Below, piece after piece: positions 46,768 to 54,818 of a stretch of 64,000 nucleotides of DNA. The notes under the pieces are model-generated. The model was not told where the DNA came from. It saw nothing but the letters and a program-made list of their open reading frames with translations, and made no database searches. A program made the position numbers and the translations under genes. Positions within the stretch are counted from its first letter, which is position 1. The number at the start of each line of letters is the position of its first letter. Source of the DNA: Aminipila luticellarii. GTDB lineage: Bacteria; Bacillota; Clostridia; Peptostreptococcales; Anaerovoracaceae. The stretch spans positions 1,178,001 through 1,242,000 of the forward strand of contig NZ_CP035281.1 of NCBI RefSeq assembly GCF_004103735.1, given 5' to 3'.

Positions 46768-47603
46768 ATGTAATAAAGGCAAATGCCCACAAATACTCTG
46801 TATCAGCAATGTGTAAAGTCCTAAACATTTCAAGAAGTTCTTATTATTATGAAGCAAAACAAAAACCAAAGGAGAACCATCTGGCTGCTGAAATCCGGGA
46901 GATATTCCGTCAGAGCCGGAATAATTATGGTACCCGGAAAATCAAAGTGGAGCTTCACAAAAAAGGATTCACCGTATCCCGCAGGCGCATTGGACGAATC
47001 ATGAAACAGGAAGGCCTTGTATCCGCTTATACAGTGGCACAATATAAGCCCCATATTGATAAATACAATGAATCAAAGGTTGAGAATATAGTGAACCGGG
47101 AATTTTCTGACCAGTCCCAATATAACGTTGTAGTCAGCGATTTGACCTATGTACGGGTAGGTAACAGCTGGAATTACATTTGTGTGCTTGTTGACCTGTT
47201 CAACAGAGAAATCATCGGTTACAGTGCAGGCAGGAACAAAGATGCGGCATTGGTAAGCAAAGCCTTTTCCAGAGTCAATGTTAATCTGAATAAAATACAG
47301 ATTTTCCACACAGATCGTGGAAATGAATTCAAAAACAGAACTCTGGATGAAACGCTTGAGGCATTCCACATTCGCCGTTCCCTGAGCATGAAAGGCTGTC
47401 CCTACGACAATGCGGTGGCAGAGGCCACGTTTAAAATCATCAAGACCGAGTTTGTGAAAGGACAGCAATATGAAACACTGGAGCAATTACAATACGAATT
47501 ATCGGATTATGTAAACTGGTTTAACAACCACAGAATCCACTCATCACTGGGTTATATGACCCCGAGAGAATATCGGCTTACTAACCTTAAAAAAGTTGTC
47601 TAA
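46764..47603 (+). CDS. IS3-family transposase OrfB (DDE integrase)
   Basis: rve-type catalytic domain with D in VVSDLTY, D in HTDRG and E in NAVAEATFK. The first ATG in this frame is at 46809 (MCKVLNISRSSYYY), but the open frame continues upstream to 46764 as KVNVIKANAHKYSVSA, which is the normal OrfB start, so the protein is most likely made as an OrfAB fusion by -1 frameshifting at the end of orfA. Intact. Confidence 0.9.
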   Translation, partial: VNVIKANAHKYSVSAMCKVLNISRSSYYYEAKQKPKENHLAAEIREIFRQSRNNYGTRKIKVELHKKGFTVSRRRIGRIMKQEGLVSAYTVAQYKPHIDKYNESKVENIVNREFSDQSQYNVVVSDLTYVRVGNSWNYICVLVDLFNREIIGYSAGRNKDAALVSKAFSRVNVNLNKIQIFHTDRGNEFKNRTLDETLEAFHIRRSLSMKGCPYDNAVAEATFKIIKTEFVKGQQYETLEQLQYELSDYVNWFNNHRIHSSLGYMTPREYRLTNLKKVV

Positions 47604-47672
47604 AAAAGTGTTGACAATCCAAAATGCCCCTTACAAAATGTAAAGAGCAATTTCATATTTGTATTTAGTTTT

Positions 47673-48035
47673 CTATATTACTTGAAAATAAGTAAGAGCA
47701 TCTTTAATAGCATCCACTTGAATAGAAGTGGGGTGTTTTCTCGGCTGTTTCAATTCCTCTACTGCATTAGGGGCATCGTACATGGGTAAACCCAAATCTC
47801 GCTTGACCTCAGCAATGTATGCTGTGTGTACTTTAAAGCTGTATTTTTCAAGGATATATTCCTTTATCAGCTTGTAAGTAATTCTCTGTTTTGGCTTGTA
47901 TGCCTCTGCTTTTTCAACTATACTATTAAGTGGTATCATACCAACGCTGTTTCCAAAGTCCACAGATACGTTGATATAGCTGTCTGGAGCTTTGTGGGTC
48001 TTTGGTAATACCGTTGAGACAGTAGTTCTGATGTC
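47673..48035 (-). pseudogene. C-terminal fragment of an RlmD-type methyltransferase
   Basis: The 96-residue minus-strand frame from ATG 47963 continues upstream without a stop as RTTVSTVLPKTHKAPDSYINVSV, so the ATG is not a real start. The sequence (ITYKLIKEYILEKYSFKVHTAYIAEVKRDLGLPMYDAPNA) is the C-terminal extension seen in some clostridial 23S rRNA uracil methyltransferases. No methyltransferase core remains upstream. It is probably the rest of a gene cut by the nearby insertion sequences. A paralogue of the intact gene at 42353. Confidence 0.55.
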
Positions 48036-48313
48036 TAAGACGAAATGATAAGGTGTGAAAAAGGCTTGATTTCAGGTCTTTTTTGCTATCAGGAATAGGA
48101 AAACATTCAATCCGAGGTCTAAACCTAACGCTCTGCGGAAACAATGCGATATGCAGAGAACAGAAAAAGTGTGTATAGTTTAGACGCCGATTTAGATGTT
48201 GGGCATTGAAGCAGTGATTTAGATGTCAGAGAGAGTTTAGGCAGTGGATTGGATGTTCAATGGGAAGGAGAAAACACATGGAGAGTTCAGCTTAGCTATG
48301 GCCATCAGATAAT
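48036..48313. other. Non-coding stretch with three degenerate repeats
   Basis: No gene seen. Three near-copies of GATTTAGATGT occur at 48189, 48216 and (as GGATTGGATGT) 48246, the last two inside GCAGTG-starting units 30 bases apart. Meaning unknown. Confidence 0.4.
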
Positions 48314-49393
48314 ATGGATTTTTGGAAAATAGGAAATGACCAAAACAAGGTATCTATAAAATGGAGTCGAAACTATTTTGAAGATTATAAGCAATTAGCA
48401 TATAATTTTTACGATTGTGGTTTTAGTATATTTGATGAAGTTATATGCAGTGGTTATGATAACATTAAATCAGATATGTGGTTTTTAACTGAAATTTTTT
48501 TAGTTCGTCAGAGTATAGAGCTGGGGTTGAAGTCTCTTTTGTGTAGAGTCTATAATAAGAACAATGATATTCAGAAGGCATTTATTGAATGCTGCCATGA
48601 TTTATCAATGTTATTTCAAAGATATAATGATGTTGGAAATGAAAATTATTTAACTAATGAAGAAAAAGAATGGATGACAAAGTACTTAGACTCACTGGAA
48701 GAGGTTGATAGCAAATCAGATATGTTTAGATTTCCTTTTGAAGATGAATTCCTTTCAAAATATCGAGATAAATTTCTGGATAACGTAGATGTTGCTAATA
48801 ATTTATTACAGGCATTTGCTTTGGTCAAAAAATGTATTCAGGAAGGGATAGCTCTTGATGAAAACAAGTTTGATAATACTCTTCAACCAGAATTCTTTAT
48901 CTTTGCGTCGCATGGAATTGGTAATTGCTATTTATGGCAGAGGTTATCGGATGAAGGATTTCATGTGAAAGTTACCGGTTACAGTGAAGTCATTGATTTT
49001 ATTTATAAGAATTCAAATATTTCAAAAGAGACAAAGCTTTATCCGCTTATGTTCATGTTTAGAAATACGATAGAGCTGTGCCTAAAAAGATTATCTTACA
49101 GTTCTGTTGATGATGGTGTACCTTTGGAAATATTTCGCGCAAAAAGGAGGAGTCATTTTATAAAAAAAGATTTGTGGAAAAATATAAAACCGGTCATCAT
49201 GAAATATGCAAATGATTCTGGTAATGATACAGAGGTTATAGCTATCGTTGAAAGATTAATTGGAGAAATAAGCGGTTTGGATAAAAATGGAGATAATTTT
49301 CGGTATCCGACATCATATAGTTTAGAATATCGCTTTGACAAAAAGAATATTGATATAAAAAATGTCTATGAATATCTTAAGGCAATGATATAA
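48314..49393 (+). CDS. Duplicated HEPN-like protein, unknown function
   Basis: 359 residues built of two similar halves. In each an R-x-x-I-E-L-x-L-K helix (R65 and R250) is followed 30-31 residues later by His (H95 and H281) and then by FR(F/Y)P (near 138 and 325). The R...H spacing and helical content recall HEPN domains, many of which are RNases in toxin and anti-phage systems; whether the active site is complete here is unsure. No good ribosome site is seen before ATG 48314. It lies between two insertion sequences. Confidence 0.6.
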   Translation: MDFWKIGNDQNKVSIKWSRNYFEDYKQLAYNFYDCGFSIFDEVICSGYDNIKSDMWFLTEIFLVRQSIELGLKSLLCRVYNKNNDIQKAFIECCHDLSMLFQRYNDVGNENYLTNEEKEWMTKYLDSLEEVDSKSDMFRFPFEDEFLSKYRDKFLDNVDVANNLLQAFALVKKCIQEGIALDENKFDNTLQPEFFIFASHGIGNCYLWQRLSDEGFHVKVTGYSEVIDFIYKNSNISKETKLYPLMFMFRNTIELCLKRLSYSSVDDGVPLEIFRAKRRSHFIKKDLWKNIKPVIMKYANDSGNDTEVIAIVERLIGEISGLDKNGDNFRYPTSYSLEYRFDKKNIDIKNVYEYLKAMI

Positions 49394-49438
49394 TTCCTAA
49401 ATATAAAGTCTATGCCAAGTGGTTGCACCTTGGCTTAC

Positions 49439-49467
49439 AAAAAGATTGGTTGATTCCAGTCTTTTTG
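49439..49467 (+). terminator. Terminator after the HEPN-like gene
   Basis: AAAAAGATTGG and CCAGTCTTTTT around TTGATT; 11 pairs and a T-run. Confidence 0.82.
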
Positions 49468-49525
49468 TTTTCGTAAGTTTAAATCTCATATATTCTAAAA
49501 GAGTTGGCGGCAGAACGGAGGATAT

Positions 49526-50821
49526 ATGACTAAATTTTTTACCTATGAAGAAAGACTTGATCTACAAAAATTTCTGAAAGAGTGTCTTTCCTTTAAAGAA
49601 ATTAGCCGCAGATTAGATAAGAACCCAACGACAATCTCAAGGGAAGTCCGAAAGTATAGCTCTCAAATTGCCACAGGATATCCGGGCTTTCCCTTTAATG
49701 CTTGTAAGAACCGTTTTAACTGTCGAATGAAAAAGGTTTGCGGTAGGGAATGTTCCAGAAAATCTGATATCTATTGCAAACTTTGTTCCTCATGTAATAG
49801 TAACTGCCCAGAGTTTGTGGAGGAAGTCTGTACCGCCAGATTCAGGGTTCCCTATACTTGTAATGGATGTGAGACAATTGGTAAATGTACACTTTTAAAA
49901 AATATTTATGATGCGGAACACGCCCATATAAAATCACATGAGCTTATTTCACAGTCACGAAGTGGCTTGTGTGTATCTGAGGATGAAATAAGTAGACTCA
50001 ATAAGATTATTTCTCCTCTGGTTCAAAAAGGTCAATCTGTCAATCAAATCTATATCAATCATCAGGACGAGCTGATGTGTAGCGAAAAAACCATTTACAA
50101 TTACATTGATGCATGTTTGTTTGATGTCAGAAACATTGATCTCCCAAGGAAAGTAAAGTTTCGACAGCGATATAAAAAGCCTGATTTTAAAGTGGATAAA
50201 GGCTGCCGAATTGGACGTAATTATGAAGCATTTAGAGCTTTTATGGATAAAAATCTGGATACTGCCGTTGTTCAGATGGATTCTGTTATTGGTTCTAAAG
50301 GAGGCAAATGTCTTCTGACTATTCACTTTGTAGAATGTAGTCTTATGCTCGCTTTCTTGAGGGATGCTAATACCTCTAAGTCTGTTATCAATGTCTTCAA
50401 TCAACTTGATAAGGTCCTGGAGGAAACGGTATTTAACAGACTATTTCCTGTTATTCTTACGGATAATGGAAGTGAATTTTCCAACCCGAAGGCGATTGAA
50501 TATCGACAAACGATACCATATCAGCGAACTAGCGTGTTCTACTGCGATGCAGGCAGTCCTTATCAAAAAGGAGCAATCGAAGTAAACCATGAATTAATAC
50601 GAAGAGTTTTACCCAAAGGTACAAGCTTCAACAACCTATCGCAGGAAGATATCAATTTAATGATGAATCATATCAATTCTTACAAAAGAAAAAAGCTAAA
50701 TAATCGTAGTCCCTACGAAACATTCAGCTTTTATCATGGAGAAGAAGTTTTACATAAACTTGGATGTGCACCGGTTGCAGCCAGTGACATCATGTTAAAA
50801 CCTAAGCTTCTCAAAAAATAA
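49526..50821 (+). CDS. IS30-family transposase
   Basis: 431 residues, intact. Helix-turn-helix start (TYEERLDLQKFLKECLSFKEISRRLDKNPTTISREVRKY), a Cys-rich zinc region at 70-120 found in the IS30 subgroup of Clostridia, and a DDE domain with D in QMDSVIGSK, D in LTDNGSEF and E in KGAIEVNHELIRR. GGAGG precedes ATG 49526. I could not fix its terminal repeats. Confidence 0.92.
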   Translation: MTKFFTYEERLDLQKFLKECLSFKEISRRLDKNPTTISREVRKYSSQIATGYPGFPFNACKNRFNCRMKKVCGRECSRKSDIYCKLCSSCNSNCPEFVEEVCTARFRVPYTCNGCETIGKCTLLKNIYDAEHAHIKSHELISQSRSGLCVSEDEISRLNKIISPLVQKGQSVNQIYINHQDELMCSEKTIYNYIDACLFDVRNIDLPRKVKFRQRYKKPDFKVDKGCRIGRNYEAFRAFMDKNLDTAVVQMDSVIGSKGGKCLLTIHFVECSLMLAFLRDANTSKSVINVFNQLDKVLEETVFNRLFPVILTDNGSEFSNPKAIEYRQTIPYQRTSVFYCDAGSPYQKGAIEVNHELIRRVLPKGTSFNNLSQEDINLMMNHINSYKRKKLNNRSPYETFSFYHGEEVLHKLGCAPVAASDIMLKPKLLKK

Positions 50822-51165
50822 TAAATATGCATGCGCTAACCATTAAACTGTTTAAAGATTAAGGGGTAGATTCTCCGATTACAAAGAAATCGAGAGGAAG
50901 TCGACCTCCCTTTGACATGCCCGTTTTTATTATCATACTGTAATAAAATCTAAAAATCAAACTGCATTTTGGTTACAAAAGTTGCTTTTCGTTTACAATA
51001 CATGCATTTCGATTACAAAAGTAGCATCTCGTTTACAAATATTCAGTTGTCAGTTACAAAGATGGCATCTCGTTCTACATTTAAGTTTTGGATTGCAGAC
51101 CATGTCCTTTTCTCGTGTGAAAAATTCTCAAAGAAAATATAATGTCCTTTTTGCAAACCGGAAAT
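50822..51165. repeat. Non-coding region with three 40-bp-period repeats
   Basis: TTACAAAAGT(T/A)GC(T/A)T(T/C)TCG... units begin at 50973, 51013 and 51054. The first two agree at about 22 of 26 bases. They lie just behind the IS30 transposase, so they may be its end or a regulatory array. No gene is seen here. A shorter relative (GATTACAAAGAAATCG) lies near 50878. Confidence 0.6.
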
Positions 51166-51194
51166 TTGACAAATGGACAGAGAAGCCGTATAAT
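51166..51194 (+). promoter_or_regulatory. Perfect sigma-A promoter of the ABC-3C operon
   Basis: TTGACA at 51166-51171, exactly 17 bases, TATAAT at 51189-51194. It points at the ABC-3C genes that begin at 51328. Confidence 0.85.
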
Positions 51195-51327
51195 ATTTTT
51201 AAGTGTATTTGTGCTCAACTGCTCAGTGCCATTTGTTCTGTTTTTATTATAGAAAATGACCCTTATCGATTTGGGGATGGTTTGGAGCACCGTGGTACAT
51301 CGTGGTACAAATTAACGAGAAGGAGAA

Positions 51328-52465
51328 ATGTGCGTGGAATTCAAAGTATTTTTCAATGCTAAAAAACCGAATATCAGATGGTGCGGATGTCCCATATTTC
51401 TTCAGAGATTTAATTGCGATGATTACGGATGTTGCGGAAGATGAATGGGCTACACCAAAAGACCCGTCAACAAAACTATCAAAGGAAAGCACAATTCGGT
51501 CATACGCTAAGCGGAATTTATCCCAGAAATTTGCGCAAAGCATTGTTTATCGACTTACACCTGAAGTCTTTGTCAGCACGCTTGAAGAACGTCCAGATAC
51601 GGTGCTGCGTCTTTTGGCTGAGGATTATAAGTGCTATGATGCATCTGCTGATAAAAGCAATATTGCGAAAAAACTCGCTGATTGTTTTGTAGAAATAATT
51701 CGTACTGCGGTTGGACTTGTTGAACAAGGCGTGCTTGAACAACAAAAACGGCAGCAGTTGGCGTTGGAGTGGAAAAACAATTATGGAGCTTATTTATTGA
51801 GCGAAGCAGAATATACTTGTGCGTTTCCTGGATGTGGTTGAGAGTTAAGTATTTCAGCAAATGGAAAAACGGCCTATGCCTATGAAGTGGCGCTGATAGA
51901 TAAGAAAAAAGCGCCGAAGATAGAAAATCTTCTGGCGCTTTGTCCGAGGTGCTATGCTACATATTCGATAGATGATAATAAAAAAATTTGTAAGGAACTT
52001 ACGGGTGTAAAGCAAATTTTAATGGGGCATCAAAGAAGTGTAACACTACTTGACGATTTGCCAATTGAGAAAGGAGTTATTGGTATCATATTAAAAGTGA
52101 AAAATCTAAAAGAAAAAGAATTGGCTGATGCATCACTTGACCCGAAAGAAATCAAGCAAAAATTGAGCCCCGATGATAATTTTGCATTATACATGACAGT
52201 AAAAACCTATGTTAATACCTACTATGTAAGGCTCCGTGAAATAATGATTAACTTGGATAAGCGTGGAGAAATTGATTATGACGAAATCCAAGACCAAATA
52301 CATGCTATTTACAAAAGACTAAAGAAAGCTAAAAGAACAAACATCGAAATATTCAATGAGATAGCTGCAAAGATTCATAAGGTAAGTCTGCAGGAAGAAA
52401 TCTACTGTCAAATTGTCGTTTCGTACTTCATTCAGAGTTGCGAGGTGTTCGATGCAATTACCTAA
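51328..52465 (+). pseudogene. ABC-3C effector/C-terminal-domain protein, two lesions
   Basis: ATG 51328 has AAGGAG ahead and reads MCVEFKVFFNAK; the rest of the protein (KNRISDGADVPYFFRDLIAMI) is in another frame, and removing one A from the A6 run at 51361-51366 joins them. A second lesion is an in-frame TGA at 51839-51841, in the middle of a CxxxxC...CPRC zinc site (CAFPGCG-stop-ELSISANGK ... LCPRCYATY) that looks HNH-like with Tyr for the His. Both halves are in the same frame, so one base change would restore the gene. Mended it would be about 378 residues. It is placed first in an ABC-three-component operon. Confidence 0.65.
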
Positions 52466-52682
52466 TAAGTTATATTCATATAAAAACAGTACATTAGCGT
52501 TGCTCCCTATTGTACTTGATGAGTTGCAGGATGGGCCGATGCCGGTAATAGAGTTGTTTGATAGAGTGCGAATGTCCTTAAAGGATGCGACAGATTTTAT
52601 CTCCGTTATGGACTGCCTGTATGCGCTGCGAGCTATTGATATTAATGACGATGAGGAGGTGTTTTTGTGCTTGTTGAAATGA
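52452..52682 (+). CDS. ABC-3C middle component
   Basis: 76 residues from ATG 52452 (GAGGTG before it): MQLPNKLYSYKNSTLALLPIVLDELQD, then a winged-helix-like region (MPVIELFDRVRMSLKDATDFISVMDCLYAL). This is the size and pattern of the small middle component that links the ABC ATPase to the effector in ABC-three-component systems. It overlaps both neighbours (14 and 16 bases). Confidence 0.68.
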   Translation: MQLPNKLYSYKNSTLALLPIVLDELQDGPMPVIELFDRVRMSLKDATDFISVMDCLYALRAIDINDDEEVFLCLLK

Positions 52683-54331
52683 GGTCACCGGTGTTCAAGG
52701 AACAAGGTGTTGAGAGACCGCCTATCATATTTAAGGAAGGATTAAACGTAATTCTGGGAAAAGAGGATGGCGAAAATTCCATAGGAAAATCCTCCGCAAT
52801 GCTTGCTATAGACTTTGTATTTGGTGGAAATACCTACATTGAAAGTGATGGCGTCAAGCATATAGGAAATCATACAATCTTTTTTGCCTTTAGGTTTGAT
52901 GGGGTAGATTTTTATTTTGCACGAAATACTTCTGATTCGGACAAAATTTATGTTTGCACAAGTGAATATGATTTGACCGGAGATGTTTGGACAAAAGAAA
53001 AATATTCCAATTGGCTAAAAGAGAAGTACAGCCTTGATTTTCCGGGTTTTTCGTTCAGAGTGACTTTAAGCAGTTTCGTCAGAATATATGGAAAAGAAAA
53101 CACAGATGAAAGAAAGCCACTGCGAGGTATTCCGGGCCAAGGAATGCAAGATTCTATTTCTATGCTGGTCGCATTGTTTGATAGATACAAGGATGTTGAA
53201 ATATATAATCAAAGATTGGTGGAGGAAAAGAAAAAACTTGCTACCTATAGAGAAGCAAGAAAATACCATTTTGTTTCAGACCTCGTAGGTGGCAAAACCA
53301 AGTATGAGGAAAACCTTGAGGAAATAAGATGTCTGGAGCTTCAGTTGGCTGCTCTTACAGAAGAGTCGGAAAAGGGACATACTGAGGAAGAGGTTAAAAA
53401 GAGCAAGGCGAAGGCTATGCTATCTGCGCACAAGCTACAGTTGGAAACCGAAATCCAATCAAATCAAAGGAAATTAAAGCTGCTGGAAATGAGCTTGGAA
53501 TACGGGCTCTATCCCACCGAGGCGGATATGTCTGGCCTTCAGGAATATTTTCCGGGTGTCAATATTCGGAAATTGTATGAGGTTGAGCGATACCATAAAA
53601 AGCTGGCAGCAATATTGGATGACCAGTTCGTGATTGAGAGGGACAGCGTCCAAGAGGAAATTGACAGTATTCAATCTCAGATTAGCCAAATTAATTCTCA
53701 AATTTTTGAGCTTGGCTATGTTGGAAATGTATCGAAGGAGTTCCTTGATAAGCATTCACAAATTAAAGGAAACATTGATGCGCTTAGACAGCAAAACTTT
53801 GCTTTTTTGACACTTACGGAATTGCAGGAAGCAAAAAAACGTGCGGACGATTTGCTGAAAAGGAGTATTGAAAGTATTCTGGTTGAAATACAAACAGAAT
53901 TGAATGAAAAAATGAAGAGCTATAACGATTCTTTGTTTGATGACTCACGAAAGGCACCAAACTTGAGATTCCGAGAGTATAACAGTTATGTTTTTGAAAC
54001 TCCGGATGATACTGGAACAGGCTCAAACTATAAAGGAATGGTTATATATGACTTGGCTGTACTTAACTGCACAGCGCTGCCTGCAATAGCGCATGATTCC
54101 TTAATTCTTAAAAATATTAGCGACAAGGCGATTAATGGCATTATGAGGATTTATGCGAAAAGCACCAAGCAGATATTTATTGCTTTTGATAAGCAGGCTG
54201 CTTATCCTCAAGAAACACAGGACATTCTATTGAAAAACAGAGTGCTCCAGCTATCTGATAACAACTGTGAATTGTATGGTCAGTCCTGGAATAAGGAGGG
54301 AGACGAACAAAATGAAGATGAGTTACAATAA
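52667..54331 (+). CDS. DUF2326-type ABC ATPase (ABC-3C)
   Basis: 554 residues, soluble, SMC/RecN-like. Walker A is the family's unusual GKEDGENSIGKSS near residue 31; a long coiled coil occupies about 185-430; the C-terminal half with DUF2326 has LPAIAHDSLIL and IFIAFD (Walker B-like). GTG start inside the middle-component gene. The family senses DNA or nucleoprotein structures in presumed defence systems. Intact, even though the first gene of the operon is broken. Confidence 0.75.
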   Translation: MLVEMRSPVFKEQGVERPPIIFKEGLNVILGKEDGENSIGKSSAMLAIDFVFGGNTYIESDGVKHIGNHTIFFAFRFDGVDFYFARNTSDSDKIYVCTSEYDLTGDVWTKEKYSNWLKEKYSLDFPGFSFRVTLSSFVRIYGKENTDERKPLRGIPGQGMQDSISMLVALFDRYKDVEIYNQRLVEEKKKLATYREARKYHFVSDLVGGKTKYEENLEEIRCLELQLAALTEESEKGHTEEEVKKSKAKAMLSAHKLQLETEIQSNQRKLKLLEMSLEYGLYPTEADMSGLQEYFPGVNIRKLYEVERYHKKLAAILDDQFVIERDSVQEEIDSIQSQISQINSQIFELGYVGNVSKEFLDKHSQIKGNIDALRQQNFAFLTLTELQEAKKRADDLLKRSIESILVEIQTELNEKMKSYNDSLFDDSRKAPNLRFREYNSYVFETPDDTGTGSNYKGMVIYDLAVLNCTALPAIAHDSLILKNISDKAINGIMRIYAKSTKQIFIAFDKQAAYPQETQDILLKNRVLQLSDNNCELYGQSWNKEGDEQNEDELQ

Positions 54332-54551
54332 ACTTTGGAAACTATTAATTGACAAGCAACTGAAAAAATCTGATTTGAGAACGCTTGCAGGGATAAGTTC
54401 CTCTTCATTGGCGAAGCTCGGAAAAGATGAAAATGTGACCACAGAAGTTCTCGTGAGAATTTGCAATGCTTTGAAATGCGACGTCTCAGATATTATGGAA
54501 TTTGTGCCACCAATCGATGAAAGTACAGAAAAAGGGACGCTCAAGAGGTAG
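54312..54551 (+). CDS. Cro/CI-type helix-turn-helix regulator
   Basis: 79 residues from ATG 54312 with GGAGG ahead: YNKLWKLLIDKQLKKSDLRTLAGISSSSLAKLGKDENVTTEVLVRIC, a typical HTH_26/XRE small regulator. Overlaps the ABC ATPase gene and precedes the DruA-like operon by 270 bases, so it could control either. Confidence 0.85.
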   Translation: MKMSYNKLWKLLIDKQLKKSDLRTLAGISSSSLAKLGKDENVTTEVLVRICNALKCDVSDIMEFVPPIDESTEKGTLKR

Positions 54552-54818
54552 AATGAGTATGGGCGATATTGGATAAAGTGTGTAAGCACATACAGAAGAC
54601 GGAGTTCCTCGAAGACAAAGTCCTGAATCAAGTAATATAAGTTTAAGATAATAATGTCAGAAGTTAAATGAGAGAGAGCATGGAATGAAGCATAACTTGT
54701 TCAAGGAGAACGTAAATGGTGAAGGTGGAAAAGTCACTAGTTCTTCCTGTGAAAAAACGGATAAAATAGCATGTAAAATGCTGGTATTAGATATTAAATT
54801 GACAAGGAGGTGGCGGTA

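Larger units (their letters stand above)
46425..47604 (+). mobile_element. Complete IS3-family insertion sequence, about 1.18 kb
   Basis: Imperfect terminal repeats: left 46425-46446 (TTGGACAGATATTTTAAGGTCA) differs at few positions from the complement of the right end 47582-47603. The right repeat overlaps the end of orfB. orfA and orfB are both intact and linked by a -1 frame change. No target duplication could be confirmed. Confidence 0.8.

Noticed and set aside
47926-48144. 72-residue minus-strand frame next to the methyltransferase fragment
   Set aside because: It overlaps the in-frame upstream extension of that fragment in another frame and has no recognisable features.
50973-51078. 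CRISPR array
   Set aside because: Only three imperfect units, the spacers are 14-15 bases and similar to one another, and there are no cas genes.
51839-51841. TGA as selenocysteine or recoded stop
   Set aside because: No UGA-adjacent stem-loop of the bacterial SECIS type was recognised, and the position corresponds to a variable, probably Lys/Arg, residue; a second lesion in the same gene favours plain inactivation.
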